From: Chrysaora quinquecirrha
Taxonomy: Eukaryota > Cnidaria > Scyphozoa > Semaeostomeae > Pelagiidae
Reading direction: 5' to 3'
Assembly: GCA_014526335.1 (NCBI GenBank)
Contig: JACTAT010000002.1
Span: forward strand, 1,066,876-1,130,875
DNA length: 64,000 bases
Below are positions 1-11,100 of the stretch, one piece after another; position 1 is the first letter of the stretch; each line of letters starts with the position of its first letter. The translations under genes and the position numbers were made by a program. The notes beneath the pieces are model-generated. The model did not search any database. It was given only the letters and a program-made list of their open reading frames with translations, and was not told the DNA's origin.

Positions 1-469
1 AACACAGGATAGAAAAGCGAACGGTCGATAAAATATCGATGTGAAAGCAATGTAATGACAAGAAAATATCCATTCAGAATAACGAGAAACGAGAAACCTG
101 CAAAAAAATAAATCAACCTACAAAAACATCGTGTTGTGCAGAAAGATTTTAAGCAAGGGAAGGACGATAAGTTTGTTTTGCTTTCTAATGAGATTTAGTG
201 CGAATTAATTTTCTGGGAAGTGATTTGTATGGTCAAGAATATGCACCTTTGGAACCATGCTAGCCGAAACAGATCGCACAAGTGGTCGAAGTGAATCTTA
301 GCCACTCCAAAGACCTTGGTCTAAGCACAAATTAATAATAATAATAATGCATTAATTCTGCCAGATATAGGGAAGCTGAGAAACAACAGATCGCCGAGAT
401 ATAGGGGCTGAGCCTATAAAACCCTGTTAAAACTATAGTTTAATCAAATGTATACACCGAGTCTATGCT
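1..469. other. AT-rich sequence, no gene recognised
   Basis: No exon or clear repeat border is visible apart from a short (AAT)n run near 330-347. The last exon of the minus-strand DCTN2 gene was looked for here and not found. Confidence 0.5.
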
Positions 470-790
470 TTCTTGGTCATATAGTTTTCAAATGATTTAA
501 TGTCCTTGGCATTGACTACGTTTCTTGGCAAATTAGTCCATTATTTTTATTCGGTTCGAGAAGTTTTTTCTTACATCTAAATTGCTCTTTTCGATAACAA
601 GTTAGAAATCATGACCTCTCGTGCTATTATTGTCGAGTCTAAAAAATTTTGAAGTATCAGTGTCTATATACCAGTGAAACATTTTATAAACGGTTGCCAT
701 ATCTCCCTTTGCCTTCTATATTGTAGCGTTGGTAGTTTTAATTTTTCAAGACTTTCTATGCAAGTCAAATCTCTCATGCCATCTACAATC
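470..790 (-). mobile_element. LINE remnant (CR1/Jockey-like), C-terminal end of the reverse-transcriptase ORF
   Basis: Read on the minus strand with at least two frameshifts, the translation carries the hallmark C-terminal blocks of CR1-type non-LTR retrotransposons. In order these are LEKLKLPTLQYRRQR, GDMATVYKMFHWYIDTD, NNSTRGHDF and WTNLPRNVVNAKDIKSFENY. The family consensus is LxLxTLxYRRxRGDMxxVYK ... TRGH ... WNxLPxxVVxAxxxxxFK. No intact reading frame remains, so this is a dead copy. It lies beyond the last identified DCTN2 exon and may sit in that gene's 3' part. Confidence 0.72.
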
Positions 791-799
791 TTTGTCTCA

Positions 800-1890
800 T
801 GTCGTTGAAATGCTTCTGTTTTACAAAGAAGCACATTCCATTGGTAAAAACAGTTAACTCCCCCTCAAAGACAGTACCAAAACCAAATACCCTGGCACGA
901 AGTTTGGCGTTTGCTACACAGCCAAATGAGATGACCTCATGGCCTCTTAAAAACCTCTGGAGTTTATGCATTACCCTTACCAAGACCCTTGGACCTTTTG
1001 TTTAGCCTTTGTAGAATAAATAGCCCAAATATCAGTTCCTAGGGTAGAGAGAAAACTTCCGGCCCATTGCATACATCCTTTCTGCTGCTGGCTCTCAAGT
1101 CTTTTCTGTCATTAACTAGACTGATTATCTGAGTCGTAGTTATCGCTATTGAAACGAATGCTTGAATGTTAGGACGCTCAAACTACGACTCATAATCGAA
1201 CGGTTATCTTTCTGGACTCACGTTTTCTGCCTCGTTCTTATATTACCATGGTTACAGTGATGTCAATGATAAGTAGTTGTAATTGCCTAAATCTACTGGG
1301 TCTAAAACGCCGTGAAAAACAATGTTTCTATGTCTTAAAATTTAACTTACTATTTGTTTTGCAGAAGCCCTTACCAACCCAGCTTTTTTGACATTCGTTC
1401 AAAACATTTTGCATTATTTAGTACTAAAATGGCTGCCGAAAAGGGCTTGTAGGTTTGGCTGTTTTGCTGTGAGGATTAAGGATACAATGAACCAGCCTCG
1501 ATTCAATGCGCGCCAACTTTTTGGCGCAGGCCAGTCCAGAAAAATGCCGTAATATTATGAGTCCCAGTTTAAGCGACCTCGGTTTGGTATTAGTCTCGGT
1601 CTGATGAGCGATAACTGGGACTAGAGTAATAAGTCTAGTCATTAACATCAATTAGGATCTAACACAATACTTGCAAACAATGTACCAATAATATATTGGC
1701 AATATATTCATAGCCAAATTAGATACAAGGTCACCAAGTGTCCTTTTGTGCCCTCAAGCCTTGGCTACCAATCAACGGCCTGACCACAACAAAGAACTTT
1801 ACAGTCGATGGCTAATGTCCCTTGCACACAGCTGCGGGAAGTGGCAAGCGAGAGGTGCGGTAGAAGCAATAAAGATTGCAGGAGAATAGA
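800..1890. other. Non-coding stretch with short inverted repeat
   Basis: No exon recognised. An imperfect hairpin lies at 1123-1197 (arms around GAGTCGTAGTT / AACTACGACTC). Around 1600-1640 the sequence GATGAGCGATAACTGG followed by AATAAGTCTAG matches the end of a MITE family found again at 38.9 and 57 kb. Confidence 0.4.
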
Positions 1891-1894
1891 AATC

Positions 1895-2215
1895 ACAGAT
1901 CGATAGGATTAACGCTAGATCAGACCGGGCAGGAATTTCACCCGGTTAAACGGACTGCTAAGTCAACCCTCCTCTCTAGTCATCTCTCTGCAAATTTGTT
2001 TCTGCGATTAGATGAGATAATTTCAGCCCGGGTTGAAAACTCGTTTGACTGTAGCTACAATTTCGTGCCAAAACGTTTCAATTTTGGGCCATTTATCTCA
2101 CATATTCAAGTTCTGTCCGGCAGGAAACGTTTATGCAATTGCATGGAAATTTCAAGCCAGCTAACCGAGCTGAAATTACAGCCCCTGCTAAAATCTTTCA
2201 CATAATCGGCCCCTT
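1895..2215 (+). repeat. Dispersed repeat, 'CAGCCCGGGTTG' family, copy A
   Basis: It shares a block of about 90 bp, in opposite orientation, with 5893-6100. That block runs from CTGTAGCTACAATTT through CAAAACGTTTCAATTTTG to the palindromic TCAGCCCGGG. No coding content is supported; the open frame here is incidental. Confidence 0.55.
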
Positions 2216-2316
2216 AGAATCTGAAATAATTCTGTAAGGCTACCGAAATCAAATCCAAAGCTTAAAGTGTAGGCAACGAGATGAATACACCTTCAACGTA
2301 AGATAATATAAATTAC

Positions 2317-5300
2317 CTTCTCTAGCACATCTTTATGCGTTTGCAGTTGATCTTTAATCTGACTCTGTGTTGTCTCTAGATGTGTCAATGACTGTGCAAA
2401 TGTGCTGGCTGAAATTGAAATAACTGGTTAGATAACAAATAAATAAAAAACTTATGCAGCAAACTTGCGAATAGATTGACTGTATTATTTCAATTAAAAG
2501 CCTCCTTTCTCTTAAACGCTTTTAACGTCTCCTTCGTGAAGGTGAAGGTGAAATGGTGTTTTAGCGCCAGTCGCTAGGATCTCAGTAGTAGGTTAACTAA
2601 TCGAGACCTCGAACCTGGCCGTGACGCTACCGTGGCTGGGCTTGAACCCTGACCACACTGAGCTCCTGATACCACGAGTCAGCTGTATTACACCGCGACG
2701 CCACAACAACTTCACAACGCCACAGCACCTTCATCTGTTGCTCGTTCATCTGTTGCTCGTTGAAACACCCATCCAAAACCTGAATTATGTGATAAACCAC
2801 CCCTTTTAATGAAGTTAAAAAAACATAAACCTATTTGTAATTTTCTAGTCATATCATCCTTCATTCTATTCTCTTTTGATCATATATTCTACATAATTGA
2901 TTTTTTAAGTGTATACCAAATTAATGCTATTTACATTATTTTGTGCGGTCCAAGTTATGCTCTACTTTCCCTACATTTCTTTGATGGCTTTGCTTTTCTC
3001 TGGTCATGTAGACGTACAGATTTACATCCGTTATCGTATTACAACTGCTTTAACAATTATCCTGGGGCTTAATTATTTTCATTATTTTGGAGGGGGCTTA
3101 TTCGAGGTGGGGGCTTAAACAAGGGGTGGCTTATAAAATTATTCACAAAAGCATGATTTATCATCGACTTAGAGAATGCATTTTTCTGTCATAGCTCGAT
3201 AAAGTACCAATATGGACTCAAAAGGCTAACACCAACATGTCAGGGGTGAGGGCTTATTCGAGGGGGCTTATTAACAATTTCTCGCTCTAGGGTGGGGGCT
3301 AATTCGAGGTGAGGGCTTATTCGAGGGGGGCCAATTCGAGGATTTACGGCAATGATCGCTCGAAGAATTTTCACAGCACACTGCAAAATATGATTCTTAA
3401 CATTAAAGGAGAATGAGGTTTGCCCGTATATAACGTCTCCTATATTCGGAAAATCACCTATAAACCTTTTAGAAGCGGATTGGGTCGGCGCGAGATTTTT
3501 CTGGAAAATGGTAGACATCTTGAGTAACGGAGTCCTCTCCACGTGCAAAGACCGGAATTGTGGTCGTTTCTGGAGAGATACTGCGGCAAATTTTGCTTCA
3601 AATTCAGGTTTATTAAAAGTTTAAGTGAAAGAAAGGAATCAAGTCCCAGTTTATCCGCTCTAGGAATCACCAAATCAAGTATTTTCCTTTTCTTGTAACT
3701 TGCATCTTGTTTCCTGCGTTTCTGCAGATATTTCAAACATTTACTGTCGCAGATTTACAGTCTCTCTTGTTCTTCTATTATTCGTGAATTTGAAGTAAAA
3801 GCTACCGCACTTCCTCCCCGGAAGCGACTTTGATCAATGTTGTTGCACGACGAGAGGATTCCCTTATTCAAATATGTCTACCATTTGCCAGAAAAATGTC
3901 GCGCCGACCCATACCTCTTTGGAAAAGTCTATAGAAACAAACTAAAGACTCCGTTTACACGAGAGAAACCGGATTCGTCCTAGTCCCACTGGGAAGCAAA
4001 CATGTGACCTCCAGGATCCGTACAGCTCAGGATCAGACGAGAAGTAGAGCCAGCTCGTCTATGGCTCTGTTTAAACCCTGTGTAGAAAACGCCTCGAATC
4101 GGATAGGATCCTGACTGGTACAGATACGAAACGTGACTAACGGCGAATTAACAAATAGCTGCTATGTGTACGAAAGGGCAAAACTTAAGATGTCTTGTTA
4201 GTATGCCAAAATAACATACCAATTCTGGAACGAGATCTGCTATGCCATCCCATTTCTGCATCATCTCATGTATTTGTGCCACCTAAAATTGTAGTTTATA
4301 AATTAAATCAACTTCAATTTCAAGCCCTTTGGTATGTTATTCCTTGTTACTCAACATTCGGTTTCTGCATTATTTATAATTCAAATAGATGACTTCAACG
4401 AAAAACAGCTGAAGTTTAAAACAAATTCTACGAAGTCAGATTTGAAGCCTTGATGAACATTTTATGCAGCTAGCTTTCAAGCAATAAATTTTGTGAATGT
4501 CTTCTCAAATAGATGACCTCAACGAAAAACTGCCAAAATTGAAGACGAATTTCATACAGTCAGATTTTCAATTCCTTATTCACATTAAGTAACAATAAGC
4601 CTCGATGCAAATTTCCATGTAATTTATTTTCATACAACATATTTGGTGAATGTCCTTTCAAAACTATTCCAGTAGATGATTTGGACGAACAACTGCCGAA
4701 ATTTAAAGAAGTTCTGCGTCAGATATTTTACTGCCGGTTTCAACTTTAGCAACAAGAAGACTGGATGCAAATTTTCATAAATTTATTTTCATGCACCAGA
4801 TTTGGTGAATGTCCTCTTAAAACGGAGAAACCATTCCAATTGATGATTGAAACACAGAAATTGAAAACAGATTCCACGAAGTCGCATCCAGAAGCCTGGA
4901 TGTAAATTTCCATGCAAGTAGCTTTCATAAAACATAATTGGTGAATGTCTACTTGCAGTAAAAACTCTTAACTCAATCAAGAATCTTGTTCAAGCTCTCA
5001 AAATTCATATGGTACAACGTACAATCAATAATTGGCATTAAAATGAGATTTGCACCAGTTTATAGCTGCCGGATTTGAAATGGCCACCAAGACTTCCATC
5101 AAGGATTTTTGAAATATCATTATGTAAATATGTAGATGTTTCTAGATGTGGCCTATTCAAAAAAATCTCCAAAACTCGTGTATAATGGTACAAAACAGGA
5201 CATCTACAACGTATGTTGGGTAACATCAAATGATTATCAGTCAAAATGAAAGTTCTTTGTTTCTTAAGGCATGGACTAAAAGATCAGATGCAACTGAAAG

Positions 5301-8172
5301 TTTTATGCCACAGGGGTGAACATGATTCAAACGTTACTCAGATGCCGTACAGTGGATTGTGCTCATGCCCCTCACCACAGAGGTCTGGGTTTCAGTCTAC
5401 CTCACTACTGACCCAGAAAGTACCAACATTCTCACTTTAAGGGATTTTAATGTCGATAGCACTGCGTAATAGGCGCTTTCTGATATCGTCAAGCGCAGAA
5501 AAGAGCATCGAAAGCTCGTCTTCGACAGAGGTAAGGTCATCAAAAAATTAAGGCCAGTTGTGAGTGCTTCTGATTTCTTCATCTTACACCGTGCTATTCA
5601 AAGAAATATTCAAATTTAGGCTTCTGGCAACCCTTATTGGAGATGCCATTTTGAAGAAGAGCGTACACCAGCCCCATGGATGTACAACCGACCCGAGGAC
5701 GCCCACCCGGACAAAAAGGGAAGCTCGCGTTGGACCATGCCATAGAAGAATTATATTATAATAAAATACCTGGCGTTGTCTCTCTACATTCTCGACAACT
5801 TCTTTCTTAGAACTTAGTTGAAGGATGTGCTGATACAGGCCCTGCAATCGAGCAAAAGATCGGCATGCAACGTTCAAGATTCAAGCTGGACTTAAATGGC
5901 ATAAGTAAGATAAATGGCACCAAAATTGAAACGTTTTGGCAACAAATTGTAGCTACAGTCAAACTGGGCTTGCGCAAAGAATTTTTCAGCCCGGGCTGGA
6001 AAAAGGTGTGCGATTATATGAAAAAGCTCAGCCCATTCAAGCGAGCTGAAAACCCTAGCTATATGAGGGCTGGAATTCCAGCCCGGAGTTAGTTTCAAGC
6101 AGGACTTAAATTACCTCGTGTAATCGTGTACATCAATTTTGCAGAGAGTGACAAGAGAGGGTGTCAGAATGAGCAGCCCTTTTAAGAGGGCTGAAATTCA
6201 AGTCCGGGCTCAAAATTCTCAAATAGCCAGTCCCTTTACTGTAGCCATTTATAAAGAGGAAAGCAAAAAGACAGTAGCTCACTTGCAAGCGAGAGTCCAC
6301 AATATCGATGTTAGTAGGATCAAGCAATGACATCTTAGTTCTTAGGATTGTCACTGCATCCTGTAAATAAACAAATTTCTCAACAAAATGCGCAAAAAAT
6401 CATTTAAATACAGCTAGTTTATTAACGTTAATTGTATCAATTACAATGGCAATGAGCTCTTTAGCTAACTGAATTTTTTTAAGGTGGACGCAAACCGCGC
6501 CAACATAGTTGGCCAACATGTTGGTACAGTTTGCCATACAATCACAACATCTGAGATGTATTTGGATTTCTGATGATCTACAAATGATATTTTGCAAGCA
6601 TGATAATAAAGGAAACAGCTGTTTGTTTAATGCTCGTTCTTTTGGATTACGACGAAGAAGAAAAATTCGTGGTCCAACTATTACCGCCAGCTTAAATCTA
6701 TTTCTCATTGCGAGGTCTCCGAAATACTGACCGAAACTGAAAATTTGGAGCCGTCATGTTGGCGAGACATATCAAATTGTAGGAACACATCAATTTTGCC
6801 CAAATCGATGAAAATGTTGGCCAACACTTTTACACATGTTTAAATATCTTGGCAAACTTTTTCCCGTTTGGTTGGACAAGATCTATAGCAAACCGTGCCA
6901 ACATGTTGGCGGCGATGTTGGCCAATATGCTGGCACGATTTGCGCCCGGCTTGAGCTCTTTGATCTTGCAGTCCATATTTCAGTCCCGTCATGAGCAGTC
7001 CATACGAAACCAAATGTACACCTTAATCGTTCCTTTCGTCACAGAATTCGTTAAACTTTCCCTATCGTTTGCAAAGCTCCGAGTTTCCAATTTTCAGGAA
7101 AAGCGGGTCAGCTGGAAAACCCACAGAATTGATTTAATTTGACAACACTGGTTTAAAAAGTGATGAAATTTACCATTAATGTTGGGTTGCTGTTGTCTGG
7201 TTCAGCGATGATAGCAGCCTGAAATGTAAAAATTCACTCTCACAGATGAAACATAAACAACTAAACTAACAAGAAAAAAACAAACTCAGATATCGTATAA
7301 GCACCTCCTTCGAAAAAGCGACCCTTTGGACTTGTTTGTTCCAATCACCTTTAATAGAGCATGTACACGCTCTTGATGGAATGAATCAAGAGACACCTTT
7401 TGCAAGTTGCTGCAAACCATTTTTGTCAGAACGTTAGTTTATTCATAAATTTTCAAATTATTGATCCTCTTTGAGACGAACAAAGATTTTTAAACAAGCA
7501 CTACGGGAGCTTAAAGTGCCTATGAAGTGAAATTTTACATTTCAAGTCATCAGTGTTTTCTAGTAGAACAAAATAAGCTACTGTAAGTGATGCCATTTTT
7601 CTGGATTTGACGTTAGGGAATCTCCTGATATGCACGACGGAAAATAAAATCAAGTATTTAGTGTTGTTTGTACGACAGAAAGCGCGCTATTTGTGACGTC
7701 ACAGGGTTTGCGATCTCTGCGAGAAAGTGCACTTGTTCAAGCGTTGTACACTGAACATGAAGGTCTCTCTTGGAACAACTGAAAAGGTTTTTTCCTGCTG
7801 CATTTTCTTCTCTTGAAAAGCCATAGCAGGTGTGCTTCTGTGTTATGAATTGTGTTGAAAACCTCGTGATGTCACAATTTGTTTTCGCTTTGTCACCGCG
7901 ACCTGTGATTTTCAAACCTCCTGAAACAACCGTCCCGTGCAAACGTTCTGGCCACGTATCAATTGTTAGCATTAGGATGTTCGCAAGTTTCTAATTTTCA
8001 TAAACAAGGTTTAAGTAAAATTTCATTTCATAGGCACTTTAATCGAGGAATACTACAAGAAAAATTTATCATCCAGTTATTAGAAATTCTTGAATTCGCT
8101 TCATACCATTTTTTGGCTATCTTTACCAACCAGACGTTCCAAAGCATTCAATCGGCTTTCTAATTCACTGAC
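2317..8172 (-). CDS. DCTN2: DCTN2 exons 9-14 (C-terminal coiled coil half)
   Basis: Exons are 8107-8172 (VSELESRLNALERLVG), 7174-7218 (AAIIAEPDNSNPTLM), 6283-6360 (DAVTILRTKMSLLDPTN), 5770-5841 (GLYQHILQLSSKKEVVEN), 4220-4282 (VAQIHEMMQKWDGIADL) and 2317-2408 (STFAQSLTHLETTQSQIKD). All but the last are whole numbers of codons in phase 0. The 92-bp exon begins in phase 1, so the unseen exon before it must have length 3n+1. It should encode the conserved RLxxLKxLHEQ block. Confidence 0.88.
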
Positions 8173-11100
8173 CTAAAACAGACAGTTTCTGTCGAATAAC
8201 ATATGCAGAATTGAATAATACAAGATTTCAAGTCAAATATTTCAGTCTCCCCAAGTCAAATATTGATACACTGGAGGTATTGGCATGCAATGCAAAAGGT
8301 CACAGGTTCGAGACCAGACCCGGTCGTAACTTTTTGTAACCTCGACACCGAGTGGTCAAGGCGCTCGTCTCACGATCGTAAGATCGTGGGTTCGAATCTC
8401 GTCGGGACCACTTTCCACAAGCCTGCAGTCAACTCAGCTGTCCATCCTTCCGAGGTCGGTAAATGAGTACCCAGATTTCTGGGGTAATAACTGACAGTGT
8501 CCCCAATTAGTAGAAATGCTAAATACCTTGACACTTAAATAAAGTCGATTATTATTATTATTTCCCGTAGGTAAAATCAAAACGAAATGTTTATTTCCTT
8601 TAATCAAGAACGGGGAACACACGTTACCGAGGACAGTGTCAGTGTGGCAACTTGAAAAAGTGTAATGATATCCCAAAACGCGTTCATCTGCCTACATCAA
8701 AACCAAAAGGCCGGTTTTTGTGAAGAGAGAAAGAGCTCTTTTTTCCGCTTGGACTCTCCAGTTAGGTCATCCCACCGTACTGTGGGAGCTGACTGTTGTT
8801 CGAAGCACAATAATCCAGCTTCACTTTTCTAAATGGTGAATTTCGTTCCGCATTTTGGTTTATATCCCGCCTTGCCTGAAGTATTTCGGCTTGTTTCTGG
8901 CGTTTTTTTATACTCTGAGGAGCGTCAGACAAAAAAAGGACTTTTGAAGAAGTTTCCGATATTCAGCAAGTCTCAAAGTTTCCTGCAACTGCAAGACGAT
9001 TTCCACAACAGAGGAAATGGACAATGGACAAACTATCATTTTTAACTTTCAACATATTGCACATGAATTCAAATATAGCTTGCTAAAATATTGCATACAA
9101 TTAATTACACTCTTACCGTGTCCAGTTACCTTGAGCGCCAACATCACCGGACAAAGTCTGTCAAGAAGGACACAAGAAATGTTGTTATAACTACTACAAA
9201 CAGAAATGAAGAGTTTAGGTCTTGTGATTTAGCTAAAAATTACAATTCCTATATATGATCACCATTGGTTCTGACAACGGTAAGAAAGGAAAGAAGATAC
9301 GAAACTAGACAGTTTTAGAGAAGAAGAGGCAGGACAAAGCAAGGTATGGCAAATGATGACAATACTCCAGTGTCACACAGGCATACTCACCTCCGTGCCA
9401 AAAACTTTCTCCAAGTGTACATTTTGCAACTGGGATAAAAAACAATTGATTAGCGAAAACCATAGGAACCAGAACAAAAGAACAACATATAATAGTAAAA
9501 TTAAAATAAATGTAGAGGAACAATAAAGTTATAGGCATAGAGCATCAAGAAATTTTATCAGGCAAATTTGGAAATTTCATTACCTGCTTTTGCAATTGGG
9601 AAACCTAAAAGAAAAAGATAAAACACTACATGTTGGTTTTTTCAAATATTACTGAGTTATGAAGTCTTTGATATTTTTGTTGTGGAGTTTCTTTAGCAAC
9701 TGCCTCTCCAATCTATGGAAAGCAGAATTATTTAAGAATTTTATATTTTTTGAAGGCATGGTTCAAAATGTTCTCTTGAAAGACATGGAATTATATAATT
9801 CACATTTCTGTATCATCCTTAATACTTACTATTTCATAAACAGTTCTTGTATCGTACCCAGTTCCCTTCTCTGATCCAATCTTTCCAGAGAAATCTCAAA
9901 AACAAGGTACAAATACATGTAAGAAACTTTAACCTGTATTTTTTTGGGCATTTGCTAGACTTAATTTAGGTAGGGGTAAAATATTAGCATTCAAATTCCA
10001 ACAGCTAAAGGCAAGTGCTACCTAAAAGACCAAGTGTATTGACTTTATGAAGTTTTACAGTACTTTTATGAGAAGGAAGAAAACACTGAAAACTTCTATC
10101 AAGATCTTGTACAACAGACATTTCAAGTTGATGTTCCAGAAATTTTTTTCAATGTTTTTCTCTGTTTTATGACCAAAGGACGGGCAAGGGAAACAACAAA
10201 AGCAAATAGTGATCCCCTATTAAACGGGGAATTTTTTCGCAAAATTACCTCATAAGACAAATCATAACCTACAGAAATTCTTGCTTAAAATCAGTTTTTG
10301 ACCAAAACTGAGTTTATTTGGAATGCATCAGCATGCATCCATAGTGTACTTCCTGATATAAAATTTTCAGCATCATAATCAAAACTTCTCCCACTGTTGC
10401 TAGGACAGGGCTATTTACACTGCATTTAGCGTTTTAAAGGAATTTTATTACTTTATACTTATTTACCTAAATCTGATCCATCTACATATCTGTCTTTGAA
10501 AACATCAAAAGATTCTTTGTGATTGATCTTATAATGCTCTACTGCTTCGCTACTCAAGTCACTCTACAATAAAAGCGTTTCACTTAGTCAAGTCAAGTCC
10601 TCAAGAGCCTAGGAATACCAGCTTTTTTAATACATACAGTAGTCCAACCAAAACACACAGGTGGTTTGTTACCTGAAGTATATCAGTATTGGGACACAAG
10701 CCACAATTTCACATTACAGGTATTGCTGCCAGAACCCCTGACCTGTGTGAACTAATTAATTGACTAATTGAATTAATTTGAATTAGTTGATTACTTGTTA
10801 CTTTGTGGTATAAATTGCAAATGGATATTTGAGAAATACAATAGCCTGGACTGGTGTTTTTATTATTGAGTAATAGATCTATTGTTTCTTTCGCAGTATA
10901 GCTGGCATCATTTGAACATGTAATGTGCTGGTTCAAGAATAATGCAATGACGTCTTATGTACACTGAATAAAAAAACTTCTGTAAAGACTTTTGACTATT
11001 ATAGCTATTTTAAAAAATTTGAGCACTGCAAAGTTTAATTCATAATAAGCAGTCACAATTTAGTCTTTAGTGAAAGTTTCACTCACTTAGCACTTTGATT

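Noticed and set aside
8335..8412. Functional tRNA gene
   Set aside because: A and B boxes are present, but the acceptor strands do not pair and a SINE body with ATT tail follows.
8930..9010. Candidate missing DCTN2 exon (LQETLRLAEYRKLLQ on the minus strand)
   Set aside because: Every phase compatible with the preceding exon meets a stop codon, and the sequence overlaps a transposon fragment.
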